Assembly: GCA_951801955.1 (NCBI GenBank)
Contig: CATOOV010000010.1
Location: 1-64,000 of the forward strand
Reading direction: 5' to 3'
Length of the DNA stretch: 64,000 nucleotides
Source: an uncultured Lachnospiraceae bacterium
Lineage (GTDB): Bacteria > Bacillota > Clostridia > Lachnospirales > Lachnospiraceae
This document shows, in pieces, positions 16,030 through 24,588 of this stretch. The position numbers and the translations under genes are program-made. The notes under the pieces were generated by a model. The model was given only the letters and a program-made list of their open reading frames with translations. It was not told where the DNA came from and ran no database searches. Each line of letters starts with the position of its first letter. Position 1 is the first letter of the stretch.

Positions 16030-16296
16030 AACAAAAGTGCGCTTCACGCACCTCGTGACCAATTTCTTTTGCTGACGCATCTTTTGTTCCGCGCCGCGCA
16101 CAGTCACGAAGTGACTCTTTCTTCTTGTGCGCGTGCGCATATTTATTTTCTCATATAGGAAATTCGGTGGAATTTCCTATATGAGAACAAAAGTGCGCTT
16201 CACGCACCTCGTGACCAATTTCTTTTGCTGACGCATCTTTTGTTCCGCGCCGCGCACTGTTGCATAGTAATAGTTTCCTCTTGTGCGCGTGCGCAT
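16030..16296. repeat. Composite dispersed repeat, two tandem copies
   Basis: The first 72 bases (16030-16101 and 16186-16257) are identical in both copies. Each contains AACAAAAG...CTTTTGTT arms and CCGCGCCGCGCAC. After this comes a 5-bp hairpin with different sequence in each copy (GTCAC-GAA-GTGAC at 16103; GTTGC-ATA-GTAAT at 16259) and then TTGTGCGCGTGCGCAT. The first copy ends in the palindrome TCATATAGGAAATTC (16151-16165) / GAATTTCCTATATGA (16170-16184); the second lacks it. Related copies: 24374, 55238; fragments at 22538 and 45411. Confidence 0.85.
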
Positions 16297-16343
16297 CCTG
16301 CCCAGAGGGCTTACCTCTATTCTTGGGGGAAGGGTTTGTACAC

Positions 16344-16379
16344 TTATGTCAGTGGGAGATGCTTCTCCGACTGACATAA
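16344..16379. terminator. Long hairpin near the 3' ends of convergent genes
   Basis: Arms 16344-16359 and 16364-16379 pair over 16 positions with one mismatch, with loop TGCT. No T-run is evident; it may still end or stabilise transcripts from either side. Confidence 0.45.
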
Positions 16380-16443
16380 ACGCCTTACCGCACAATTCGG
16401 AGCAGTTTCCGCTTAAATGGTACAGCACACGGATCCCTGCTGT

Positions 16444-16472
16444 ATTCAAGAACGCTGCAAGCGTTCTTGCTG
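16444..16472. repeat. ATTCAAGAACGC hairpin repeat
   Basis: CAAGAACGCT-GCA-AGCGTTCTTG is a perfect 10-bp hairpin. The same flanks and layout recur at 44101-44129 with CGCC/GGCG in place of CGCT/AGCG, a compensated pair. Confidence 0.65.
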
Positions 16473-16517
16473 AAAAGCGCATAAAAGAAATTTGCCATCC
16501 CTCACCTGATATACAAA

Positions 16518-19184
16518 TCACCGTTCGCCCGCAATTTCACTTATAATATTCTCCTTCACAATTTTTCTTGCCGGAATCAAAACAGCCGCTTCGGCAGCCA
16601 ACAAATTCAGGCTCATTACCATTGCCATAATACTTGTTGGGACTTCCGCTGTAAAATGTAAAAACTGCACTATATGGACCATATAGTAATCCATCATTTT
16701 TCTTAGGACAATATTATAAATAAGAAATAGAAATAAATCTGTCAGCAATCCATACGTCATACCAGCCTGAAGCACCATCCTGTAAAACCCAATATCGGTA
16801 ATCCCCATGGCACGGATCATACCATATTCCCGTCTGCGGGAAAGAATAGAATAATTTACACTGTTCATAATATGGAATAAACTAATCACGAATAATATAC
16901 CCGCAATCCCAGAAAAAAATAATTGCTGTTGGCGAAGATAATGTTTCTGCGTCTCAATTGCCCCAGACAAATCTTTTAAAACGGTCTTTGGTATATCCTT
17001 GATTTTTTGCAGCAGCAGATTCGTAACCGTGCCTGTGTCATTCCCCTCTGCAGGAGAAGCGTTGATAAAACTGTAATCTGCGATATTGTACTGTCTTTCC
17101 ATCTGTTGGTTTGTCATAATAATACTTTGGCTATTACTCCATCCTTGCACATTTAAAAATTGTTCCTCTTTTGCCAATGCGCGGCTCACAATTGCTGCAA
17201 TCTGAAATTCTTTCTCAATATAACAGTCCTCTGGACCTTGAAATTTCAAGTTCTCATCTGGGCAGTCCTGATCTTTGGGTACTCTCAAACGAATGGTATC
17301 TCCTGGATGCTTTCCATAAAAATTATAATTGCCCTGCCCGTCTTTGTTTGCCACTGCAACAATTTTATCTTGATTTTCCAGCTCCTCCATACGAATCCTG
17401 CCTTCTAAAAGAAACTCCTCAAGCTGGGTTACCATGCCTTCTTCGTATCCATAGACGTCATACTTAATTCCATATGTTCCATTCTCCTTTTCTACACAAA
17501 TCCCCCCATAGCGCTGGTTGAAGTAACTGTCCTGATTCTGCTCTTTAAAATATTCCACCCACTCTAACTCATTTTTTTGAATGATCAGTTCCCCCAAGGT
17601 ATATTTTGACGCATATACCATTGACAACTCCGGCATATTTCTTATTTGCTCTACAACCGACTTGGGTATGGTATCTGACAAAGCGTTTGATTTCACAGAG
17701 ATCTTATATTGGGAACCCAGTCCATCTTCTGACTTCATCGACATATCTGCATGGATTTTCAAATTCTCTGCCATATAAGCCGTACAAAGGAATATACAGC
17801 CTCCTATGGAAAGTGAAAGCAAAATTCCAATTACTTTTCTCTTATTGGAAAACATAAATTTCCTGACAACCACAGATGCAAGGTCTCCATTCCTTCTGGC
17901 ATAGATATATCTTTTTCTTTTGATATATGAAGTGTCCCCTGCCATAATCTGACGGACAGACCGCCTATGCATAGCATACACAGTGATGAAACCAATGATC
18001 GCCAATGCCGTCATCAGAACAAAAAATCCTATAATCATTACCTTCCATGCCACATAAAATCCAGGGGATTCTGCCTGCCTCTGTGCAAATACCTGATCTG
18101 TCTTGGAAAGTTCTGTCCCAGTCTTTGCTGTACCAAATGACCTCGTCCCAAAAATGTTGGCCAATTGTTGATAACATATGTTTAAAATTCCATTTCCCAA
18201 CAGGCATCCAATAGGATATCCAACAAAAAATAGGATCCATAACTCCATAATCAGAATGCCTGCAATCCTCTTTTCGCTGATTCCCAAAGTCTGCATAATT
18301 CCATATTCTGAAGTCCTCTTAGATACTGAAATTTGAAAGATGCTGTAAATTACAAATAAACTAAACAAGCACAACAGAGTAATCATACCATAAAAATCCA
18401 GACGGTATTCATTGGTAAGTTTTAACAAAACATATGTGAAATTTCCCCTCTCATCTGTCAGTGCAAACTTCACAATCTCATAGATACTATCAGGCTGTTC
18501 CCCTCCCAAATCTTGAATTACATGTTCATTTCCTTCCACAGCATCACCAGAAATTCCATATTTCCTGCAAAACGCATCCAATTGCCGATACAATTTCTGA
18601 TTTTCCGCAAACCTCAAGTAAAGGCACATCTGCCTTCCTCTTCCTGCAAATCCCTCGCCTACAAATACTTCCATCTCATCTGCATCAGAAGACCATTTGC
18701 CATTTACAATTCCTGTAAGGATATAGTCCTCTCCACCCAGGCTCACTCCGTCGCCTATACCGCCCGTAAAACCCAAATTTCCCAATGTATAATGGTCTGC
18801 TGCAATCTCGCCTTCTTTCTGCGGATAACGCCCTTTGGTTAACTCACGATGCGTCATCTGCATATAAGGCACGTCTGCATAGACAAAAGAAATCAGATAA
18901 GGTTCTCTTAGCACATCCCGGATCTCTTTTTTGCCCACTTGCACAAGATCATATCCATTTCCTGTTTCTTTCTGCTGCACAGACTCACAGAACTGCTGGT
19001 TTGCCTCTATATTATAATGCCAGTCTCCATATATGGTTTTATTGTTCTCCAAATCATTCCTCTGGCTGCTGTACATCAGGGAACTGATTCCAGACAATAA
19101 GGCGGCAGTCAAAATCATACTTGCCAAAATGGCAAACGTCTGATTTTTATAATATCTCATATACTGGTATGCCAGCTTTAACAT
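16518..19184 (-). CDS. ABC exporter permease with two FtsX domains
   Basis: An 888-residue permease with an N-terminal helix, a first extracellular domain, three helices of an FtsX domain (about 270-420), a further helix (near 455), a second extracellular domain, and a C-terminal FtsX domain with three helices. The RREYGMIRAMGI motif, typical of the coupling region, precedes the second-last block. Eight membrane segments and two large outer domains match peptide- or lipid-exporting ABC systems of Firmicutes rather than the ten-helix BceB type. It overlaps the ATPase gene by 7 nt. With the two-component system just upstream it is likely a stress- or antimicrobial-responsive exporter; the substrate is unknown. 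Confidence 0.88.
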   Translation of the reverse strand: MLKLAYQYMRYYKNQTFAILASMILTAALLSGISSLMYSSQRNDLENNKTIYGDWHYNIEANQQFCESVQQKETGNGYDLVQVGKKEIRDVLREPYLISFVYADVPYMQMTHRELTKGRYPQKEGEIAADHYTLGNLGFTGGIGDGVSLGGEDYILTGIVNGKWSSDADEMEVFVGEGFAGRGRQMCLYLRFAENQKLYRQLDAFCRKYGISGDAVEGNEHVIQDLGGEQPDSIYEIVKFALTDERGNFTYVLLKLTNEYRLDFYGMITLLCLFSLFVIYSIFQISVSKRTSEYGIMQTLGISEKRIAGILIMELWILFFVGYPIGCLLGNGILNICYQQLANIFGTRSFGTAKTGTELSKTDQVFAQRQAESPGFYVAWKVMIIGFFVLMTALAIIGFITVYAMHRRSVRQIMAGDTSYIKRKRYIYARRNGDLASVVVRKFMFSNKRKVIGILLSLSIGGCIFLCTAYMAENLKIHADMSMKSEDGLGSQYKISVKSNALSDTIPKSVVEQIRNMPELSMVYASKYTLGELIIQKNELEWVEYFKEQNQDSYFNQRYGGICVEKENGTYGIKYDVYGYEEGMVTQLEEFLLEGRIRMEELENQDKIVAVANKDGQGNYNFYGKHPGDTIRLRVPKDQDCPDENLKFQGPEDCYIEKEFQIAAIVSRALAKEEQFLNVQGWSNSQSIIMTNQQMERQYNIADYSFINASPAEGNDTGTVTNLLLQKIKDIPKTVLKDLSGAIETQKHYLRQQQLFFSGIAGILFVISLFHIMNSVNYSILSRRREYGMIRAMGITDIGFYRMVLQAGMTYGLLTDLFLFLIYNIVLRKMMDYYMVHIVQFLHFTAEVPTSIMAMVMSLNLLAAEAAVLIPARKIVKENIISEIAGER

Positions 19185-19888
19185 AGGACATCACCGCCTT
19201 TTTGCAAGAACTGGCATCTGTCCGTGCAGACCCTGCCATCCTCAATATGAATCATCCTGTCACAAATTTGGGCAATCCCTTCATTATGTGTAACCATCAA
19301 AATGGTCTGGTTATATCTCCTGCTGCTTGACTTTAAAAGCCCGATTACTTCCACGGTTGTGACAGAATCCAAATTTCCGGTAGGCTCATCGGCAAGAATA
19401 ATTGCTGGTTTATTGACCAAAGCCCGTGCAATCGCAACCCTCTGCTGCTGTCCGCCGGACAACTCGGTAGGATATCTAAAACGCTGCTCAAAAAGCCCCA
19501 ATTCTTTGAGCAATTCTTCAATATAACCATGATTGACATGTTTTCCCTTATCAAAAGTAACTGGAAGAGCCACATTGTCATACACATTTAACACAGGCAT
19601 TAAACTGTAATTTTGGAACACAAACCCGATATTCCTCCGTCTGAAAATCGTCAGCTCTTTTCTTGTGAGAGAGCCGATCTCCCTTCCTTTGACCAATATT
19701 TTCCCGTTTGTGGGCGTGTCAAGCCCTCCCACAAGATTTAAAAGGGTTGATTTTCCAGAACCTGATGTTCCAACGATTGCAATAAATTCCCCCTCCTTTA
19801 CTTGTATATTGATATCACGTAATGCCTTTACCTGGTTTTCTCTTTCACCATATACCTTATCTACATGGCATAATTTTAAGACACTCAT
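19178..19888 (-). CDS. ABC exporter ATPase
   Basis: A 236-residue ATPase of the MacB/LolD type. Walker A is GTSGSGKSTLLN, the signature is LSGGQQQRVAIAR, Walker B is ILADEPTGNLDS, and the H-loop is MVTHNEG. It energises the permease whose start it overlaps. The ATG at 19888 follows AAAGGAGTGGTAAAGG. A 22-bp dyad 77 nt upstream may bind the response regulator of the cluster. The C-terminal tail after residue 215 is short and Cys-containing. Confidence 0.95.
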   Translation of the reverse strand: MSVLKLCHVDKVYGERENQVKALRDINIQVKEGEFIAIVGTSGSGKSTLLNLVGGLDTPTNGKILVKGREIGSLTRKELTIFRRRNIGFVFQNYSLMPVLNVYDNVALPVTFDKGKHVNHGYIEELLKELGLFEQRFRYPTELSGGQQQRVAIARALVNKPAIILADEPTGNLDSVTTVEVIGLLKSSSRRYNQTILMVTHNEGIAQICDRMIHIEDGRVCTDRCQFLQKGGDVLC

Positions 19889-19964
19889 CCTTTACCACTC
19901 CTTTATGCTTGATACCAATATGATAACTGATATATCTTGCATTTTCTTTACAAGGTGATAATTT

Positions 19965-19986
19965 GTTCTTACAAAATTGTAAGAAC
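19965..19986. promoter_or_regulatory. Dyad upstream of the ABC exporter, candidate operator
   Basis: GTTCTTACAA and TTGTAAGAAC face each other across AA, a perfect 10-bp dyad. A half-like TTGTAA lies about 13 nt nearer to the ATPase gene and may be its -35. Response regulators of exporter clusters commonly bind such sites just upstream of the promoter; binding here is inference. Confidence 0.5.
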
Positions 19987-20106
19987 TGGAAAAGAGGTCC
20001 ATTGGGAATGCGAACTTCCGCCGGCTTTTGGCATACGCCGCATGTTCCGCACATTCCCGCTTCTCTTTTTGGAATGCGAAATCCCGTTGGATTTTGGTGC
20101 CAGCCC

Positions 20107-20877
20107 CTATAAAATCCTTATTATCTGCTCATACAAACAAGAGCTGGACTCCTCCGGGAAGATTCGATCTACATGCATATGTCCAAAATACCAATGTTTA
20201 AAGTCAATCATCTGTTTGATCGTTTGCAGATAGTCTGTAAAATAGTTGCTTTCATACAATAAAGCCCCGCCATCCATCTGTTTAAGCAGCGATGTATATG
20301 GACTATGGGTGAGAATGTAATCCACTTTGTGATTATATTTTTGTAAATTCCTTAAACCTTCTTCCATCTCTGATTGGTTGGGCAGTTCTTGTTCCCACCA
20401 GCTCACATGGTTGATTCGGTACAATGCAAATGGATCCCGATCCAATTTTTTCTTCTTCTCTTTAAAATTAGGATCATCCAGTTCCAAAATGCCTGATGAT
20501 ATATCGTGGCTGCCTGCACCGCCAAAAGTAAAAAACGCTTGCCTTCCTATCTGGAAAACCTGCCCTCTCATAAGGTGGATAACGGAAGGCCTTAGAAAAT
20601 GGACTTTTCCACCAAGCCACTTTTCCACCGGATATGCCTCAAGCCTGTCAAAACATTCATGGTTGCCATCAATAAACAGTGTGGTAAACGTTTTTTGTTC
20701 CAGCCAATCCAACCAATATTTCTCAGAGTGATCCTCTCCCCTGTAATCCCAAACAATTCCAAAATCGCCAAGACAAATCACAAAATCTTTTTTCGTCAAC
20801 TGCTTTTGTTCGGGAAAATTGCCTGTTGAAAACCTCTCTGGGTTCCCGTGTATATCCCCCGTCAGCCATATAGCCAT
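20107..20877 (-). CDS. Calcineurin-like metallophosphoesterase
   Basis: A 256-residue cytoplasmic phosphoesterase with the full set of metal motifs: GDIHG (near 7), GDFG (37), GNHE (about 71), THSP (about 190) and GHMH (about 232). The family includes protein and nucleotide phosphatases; the substrate is not evident. The ATG at 20877 has GGAGGTGCAGG upstream. It lies 57 nt after the histidine kinase and 218 nt before the ABC ATPase on the same strand, in the middle of a signalling/export cluster. Whether it takes part in the signalling or is a bystander is open. Confidence 0.88.
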   Translation of the reverse strand: MAIWLTGDIHGNPERFSTGNFPEQKQLTKKDFVICLGDFGIVWDYRGEDHSEKYWLDWLEQKTFTTLFIDGNHECFDRLEAYPVEKWLGGKVHFLRPSVIHLMRGQVFQIGRQAFFTFGGAGSHDISSGILELDDPNFKEKKKKLDRDPFALYRINHVSWWEQELPNQSEMEEGLRNLQKYNHKVDYILTHSPYTSLLKQMDGGALLYESNYFTDYLQTIKQMIDFKHWYFGHMHVDRIFPEESSSCLYEQIIRIL

Positions 20878-20934
20878 CCTGCACCTCCTCTAAAAATTTT
20901 ATAAAATTCCCTTTTTGAAACCTTATTGCTGCTT

Positions 20935-21846
20935 TTAAGCGCCTTTCCCTGCATTTTTTAAATAGACGGAAAAACAGCTCCCTGCCCCATAAACAGATTT
21001 TACCGTCATATAACCCTTTTCCCGCTCCAAAATCAAATTTGAAAGATACAACCCAATTCCAGAGCCTTCTATATTTTCCACCTCTTTGCCCCTGTAAAAC
21101 CGCTTGAAAACCTGTGCAACCTCTTCCTTGGGAATCCCGCGCCCGTTATCAATAAACTGGATTTCTGTATACATCTCGTAAGGGAATACCTGAATCTGTA
21201 TGGTCCCACCATCGCCTGTATATTTTACAGCATTTTCCAGAAGGTTCACAAAAACTTCTGCCGTCCATTTTCTGTTGTGGTACAAGGCACAGTCTTTAAA
21301 AGGCTTTGCCACAAGGTCAATCCTCTTTCTCTCAGCCTTGCCATATATGGCATCAATGGCGTCTAAAATGGTTTTCTTTATGGAAATATCCTGACACTCA
21401 AATATTATTACATTCTGCTCCAGCTTTACCATTTTTGTCAAAGAATTTACCATCCAATCCAATTTATCAATCTGTTTTTCTATTTTCTGGCAAATTTCCG
21501 CCTTTTGGCTTTCGTCAGCCTCCTGGCACATTAATATTTGTGTGTATAAAGAAAGGTTTGCCAGAGGTGTTTTCAATTGATGTGTGATATTGGAGACAAG
21601 ACCTTTTACCTGCTCTTTCTCTTCCTCTGCCGCTTCAACCTGTTTTCCAAGAACCTCCTGGATCCTGTGAATCTTATGGACAAGGGACGACAATTCTCCC
21701 TCCTTGATTTGCGAATATGGTATTTCCTCCTGTTCCAGCACACAATCTAAAAACTGGTCAATCATGCGATAGGTTTTCTTAATGCTGTAACTATGATACC
21801 ACCATGTAAGGAGCAATATTGCTGCAAACACAAAAAATCCAACCAT
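20935..21846 (-). CDS. Sensor histidine kinase with one short membrane anchor
   Basis: A 303-residue kinase. One N-terminal membrane helix (MVGFFVFAAILLLTWWYH) is followed by a charged coil with no extracellular domain. The phosphoacceptor is His89 in SNITHQLKTPLANL; the N box is LLENAVKYT, and G boxes DNGRGIPKEE and GSGIGLYLS complete the ATPase domain. With no outer domain it probably reads a signal in the membrane or through the ABC exporter, as in BceS-type systems. The ATG at 21846 starts 2 nt after the response regulator stop, so the upstream in-frame start at 21915 is rejected. Confidence 0.92.
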   Translation of the reverse strand: MVGFFVFAAILLLTWWYHSYSIKKTYRMIDQFLDCVLEQEEIPYSQIKEGELSSLVHKIHRIQEVLGKQVEAAEEEKEQVKGLVSNITHQLKTPLANLSLYTQILMCQEADESQKAEICQKIEKQIDKLDWMVNSLTKMVKLEQNVIIFECQDISIKKTILDAIDAIYGKAERKRIDLVAKPFKDCALYHNRKWTAEVFVNLLENAVKYTGDGGTIQIQVFPYEMYTEIQFIDNGRGIPKEEVAQVFKRFYRGKEVENIEGSGIGLYLSNLILEREKGYMTVKSVYGAGSCFSVYLKNAGKGA

Positions 21847-21847
21847 A

Positions 21848-22522
21848 TTAATCTCCCTTCCAGATATATCCAATCCCATGTACGGTTTTAATATTTTGGG
21901 GAAGAGATGCGTCATCCTCTATTTTCGTCCTCAGCCTGCTGATATTCACAGAAAGCGTATTATGATCGACATATTTTCCATCACAATCCCAGATATGGCT
22001 TAAAATCTGCTCTTTGGATAAAACATGGTTTTTATTTTCCATCAGGTACATTAACAGCTTATATTCCAATTTGCTAAGGGAAACCTCTTCCTTTCGTTTA
22101 TAGACCTTGCAGCTATTTTTATCAATCAAAATGTCCGCAGAAACTATCTTTGCGTTCTCTATTTTATCATTTAAAATCCGCTTCATCCTGGCTTTCAGCA
22201 CCCCCAAAGAAAAGGGTTTTGATAAGTAATCATCTACCCCTAATTCCAACGCTTTAATCTCGTCCATTTCAGTGTCCCTTGCCGTCAGCATGACCATAGG
22301 CACCGTACTGAATTTTCGTACCTCCTTACATAATTCAAAGCCTGTGCCATCTGGAAGGTTACAATCCAAAAGGACAATCTCATAAATTCCCTTTTGAATC
22401 TCCTTAATCCCCTGCTTTTTGGTCCCTGTAACAACTACATCATATCCATCGCCTGCAAAAGAAAAATGCAGCCCTTCCCTCAAATCCAGATCGTCTTCAA
22501 TAATCAGCAGCTTCTTTCCCAT
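21848..22522 (-). CDS. OmpR-type response regulator
   Basis: A 224-residue regulator with a receiver domain (phosphoacceptor Asp53 in VLLDCNLPDG; LTARDTE; KPFSLGVL) and a C-terminal winged helix (KLEYKLLMYLMENKNHVLSKEQIL, SVNISRLRTKIED). The ATG at 22522 has AGGAGG immediately upstream. The open frame continues further 5' but that part is the antisense-free reading of tRNA-Gly and its terminator, so it is not coding. It pairs with the kinase that follows at 2-nt spacing and likely controls the ABC exporter. Confidence 0.95.
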   Translation of the reverse strand: MGKKLLIIEDDLDLREGLHFSFAGDGYDVVVTGTKKQGIKEIQKGIYEIVLLDCNLPDGTGFELCKEVRKFSTVPMVMLTARDTEMDEIKALELGVDDYLSKPFSLGVLKARMKRILNDKIENAKIVSADILIDKNSCKVYKRKEEVSLSKLEYKLLMYLMENKNHVLSKEQILSHIWDCDGKYVDHNTLSVNISRLRTKIEDDASLPQNIKTVHGIGYIWKGD

Positions 22523-22537
22523 AGCGTCCTCCTTCCA

Positions 22538-22589
22538 GCGAGTGCGCATATTTATTTTCATATAGGATTCGAAAGAATTTTCTATATGA
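22538..22589. repeat. Fragment of the composite palindromic repeat
   Basis: GCGAGTGCGCATATTTATTTT is followed by TCATATAG (22558-22565) and CTATATGA (22582-22589). The palindrome is partly degraded, but the flank matches the copies at 16131 and 24471. Confidence 0.75.
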
Positions 22590-22618
22590 TAATAAAAGAA
22601 CCTGGTAAATACCAGGTT
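22590..22618 (-). terminator. Terminator after tRNA-Gly
   Basis: On the minus strand AACCTGGTA-TT-TACCAGGTT (22618-22599) forms a 9-bp stem followed by CTTTTATT. It lies 7 nt after the tRNA 3' end. Confidence 0.85.
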
Positions 22619-22625
22619 CCCTGTA

Positions 22626-22698
22626 AGCGATAGACGGGGCTCGAACCCGCGGTCTCGACCTTGGCAAGGTCGCGCGTTACCAACTACGCCACTATCGC
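22626..22698 (-). tRNA. tRNA-Gly(GCC)
   Basis: A full cloverleaf on the minus strand: acceptor GCGATAG/CTATCGC, D-stem GCG/CGC, anticodon stem CGACC/GGTCG around TTGCCAA (anticodon GCC) and the T-arm GCGGG-TTCGAGC-CCCGT. Discriminator base T; CCA is not encoded. It is followed by its own terminator and precedes the response regulator. Confidence 0.95.
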
Positions 22699-22818
22699 AC
22701 ATTATAAAATTCTCTCAAACACAAATAGAATTATACTTCAATCTTATTTATTTGTCAATAGCATATTTGAATTTTTATTTTCATATAGTGGATTAAAGAG
22801 TATTTAAGGAGGAGTTCT

Positions 22819-23259
22819 GTGAGTTCTAAAACGAAAATTGTTGTTCTGCATTTAAAAGAATTGATCTATACAGCAATCTTTGCAGTACTGGGAATTCTGC
22901 TGATTTTACTGCTGATCTTTATGTTCCTGCCAGACGACAAAGAGAAAAATCCAAAAGAAACCATGAAATACACGGCGGGAGTATATACTTCCTCCATCCA
23001 GTTAAACGACAATGCCATTGACGTGGAAGTTACAGTAGATGACAGCCATATTAACTCCATCAGCCTGGTAAACCTGGACGAAACCACTGCTGCCATGTAC
23101 CCGCTCATGCAGCCCGCATTGGACAGCTTAAGCCAGCAGATTTACGAAAAACAGTCACTGGAAAACATCTCCTATGAGGACGACAACCAGTACACCTCCA
23201 TGGTGCTGTTAAATGCAATCCAAGCAGCACTGGATAAAGCTGCCTACACAAAAAAATAG
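22819..23259 (+). CDS. Membrane-anchored protein with FMN-bind-like domain
   Basis: A 146-residue protein: one N-terminal membrane helix (about 17-36, TAIFAVLGILLILLLIFMFL) and an outer domain. The domain begins YTAGVYTSSIQL and continues IDVEVTVDDSHINSISLVN, the strand pattern of FMN-binding (FMN_bind) modules, ending in a helix rich in Ala. The serine/threonine residue used for covalent flavin attachment in some members is not clearly seen. The start is GTG at 22819, set by AAGGAGGAG 7 nt upstream. It is transcribed away from tRNA-Gly and toward degV. Function is unknown. Confidence 0.65.
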   Translation: MSSKTKIVVLHLKELIYTAIFAVLGILLILLLIFMFLPDDKEKNPKETMKYTAGVYTSSIQLNDNAIDVEVTVDDSHINSISLVNLDETTAAMYPLMQPALDSLSQQIYEKQSLENISYEDDNQYTSMVLLNAIQAALDKAAYTKK

Positions 23260-23286
23260 GTTTTACCATAGGCTGTTGTTACATAA

Positions 23287-23334
23287 ATATGGCATATTCA
23301 AAATTCACTTCCCTGAGTTCTGAATATGCCGTAT
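23287..23334. terminator. Hairpin between convergent genes
   Basis: GGCATATTCA (23291-23300) pairs with TGAATATGCC (23321-23330), extended by four further pairs including one wobble. It lies between the ends of the FMN-bind-like gene and degV; no strong T-run. Confidence 0.55.
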
Positions 23335-23396
23335 ACCCCACGCTGCAATACTTCCACAATAATTCTCCCACCACTGCCATACGTATTTCCATACTG

Positions 23397-24236
23397 CTAC
23401 ACTGCCATAATAATTCCGCCATCACTGGCATACATACTGCTGATACCAGCCGTGTCTATCACAAACACTTCCCGAAAGTTCCCAAGCTCTCGTACCTTTA
23501 AAGCTGCTTCCTGTGCCCGTTTCGGCGCATTACAATGTGAAATAGCAAAAATCTTCTCTTGTTGATCCTTTGTCTTTTCTAACAAATCCTTTATCATTTT
23601 ATCCACGGCACGAACCATGCCCCTTGCCTGCCCTAACTGGCAAATCGTTCCTTCTGGCGTGGCGCCCATCACTGGCTTAATATTTAAGGCGCCTGCCACA
23701 AACGCTTTGATATTGCTCAGCCTGCCATTTTTGCGGAGGGTTTCCAGCGTCTCAAGCACAAAAGAAGTATTCATATGGTCTGTAAAATCATTTACTTTTG
23801 CAATGATCTGTTTAAACTCAAGTCCCGCATTCTCATACTCCTGAATTTTCATGGCAATCAATGTCTGCCCAATGGAAGCCGACTTGGAATCAAAAATATG
23901 AATCTGTTTTTCTCCCTTTTCTTCTAAATACAATTTTTTTCCAAGCTGGGCACTGTTGCAGGAACCACTGAGCTGTGCCGAGAGCGTTACTGCGTAAACA
24001 CGCTCTGCCTCACAATCGTATGCCTCCATATACCGCTCTGGGGACGGACAGGTAGATTTTGGACAATTGGGGCTTTCCCGTACCCGTCTTAAAAATTCTG
24101 CCTGGTCAAAGGACTCATCATCCACAATATGATAATCATCCACATAAATTTCCAAAGACACTGTCTCAAAATGCCCATCTTTTTTTAACCGTTCTGGCAG
24201 CTCTCCACAACTATCCACTACAATCTTATAACTCAT
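23397..24236 (-). CDS. DegV-family fatty-acid-binding protein
   Basis: A 279-residue protein of the DegV/FakB fold, which binds one fatty acid and in known cases presents it to a FakA kinase for phospholipid synthesis. The start YKIVVDSCGELPE, the loop KSTCPSPERYMEAYD, TLSAQLSGSCNSA and SASIGQTL (ligand-binding region), and the later KNGRLSNIKAFVAGALNIKP segment are all family features. The length is normal. The ATG at 24236 is preceded by AGGAGGAAGA. No fakA is in the window; the gene stands alone. Confidence 0.93.
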   Translation of the reverse strand: MSYKIVVDSCGELPERLKKDGHFETVSLEIYVDDYHIVDDESFDQAEFLRRVRESPNCPKSTCPSPERYMEAYDCEAERVYAVTLSAQLSGSCNSAQLGKKLYLEEKGEKQIHIFDSKSASIGQTLIAMKIQEYENAGLEFKQIIAKVNDFTDHMNTSFVLETLETLRKNGRLSNIKAFVAGALNIKPVMGATPEGTICQLGQARGMVRAVDKMIKDLLEKTKDQQEKIFAISHCNAPKRAQEAALKVRELGNFREVFVIDTAGISSMYASDGGIIMAV

Positions 24237-24588
24237 CTTCTTCCTCCTGAATATTCAAACATAGCTTCAAAACTTGCTTCTGCAAATCTTGGCGCTGGAT
24301 TTCGGCAAACTTCCGCTAACATGACGCACATATGATAACCATAGGGCACCCCATGATACCATTTAGCGTGTCAGGACAAAAGTGCGTTTCACACACACCC
24401 GCGACCAATTTCTTTTGCTAACGCATCTTTTGTTCCGCACCGCGCACTATTGCGCAGCAATCGTTTTCCATTTGTGCGCATATTTATTTTCTCATATAGG
24501 AAATTCGGAGGAATTTCCTATATGACAAGATATGGTTTTTAATACTACTTAATACTAGCATAAATATTCAGGTTTGGAAAGTCCTTTT
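24237..24588. other. Intergenic region filled by dispersed repeats
   Basis: It contains an inverted copy of the CCTTATGACACGCC repeat (24339-24375) joined directly to a full composite palindromic repeat (24374-24525). No gene is supported. Confidence 0.7.
24374..24525. repeat. Composite palindromic repeat, full copy
   Basis: It has the same order of parts as the copy at 16030. The internal hairpin is ATTGC-GCA-GCAAT (24449-24461), different in sequence but the same in size and place. The terminal palindrome is TCATATAGGAAATTC (24492-24506) / GAATTTCCTATATGA (24511-24525), with GGAG as loop. Confidence 0.85.

Larger units (their letters stand above)
15984..16517. other. Repeat cluster between convergent genes
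   Basis: Two copies of the composite palindromic repeat (16030-16296) are followed by two hairpins: a 16-nt-arm hairpin at 16344-16379 and the ATTCAAGAACGC repeat at 16444-16472. No gene is supported; an open frame on the minus strand (16177-16521) is made of these repeats. Confidence 0.7.

Noticed and set aside
16177-16521. 114-residue minus-strand open frame
   Set aside because: It is built from the dispersed repeats and hairpins between two gene ends.
22523-22702. Extended N terminus of the response regulator
   Set aside because: This frame passes through tRNA-Gly, its terminator and a repeat; the ATG at 22522 has a perfect ribosome binding site.
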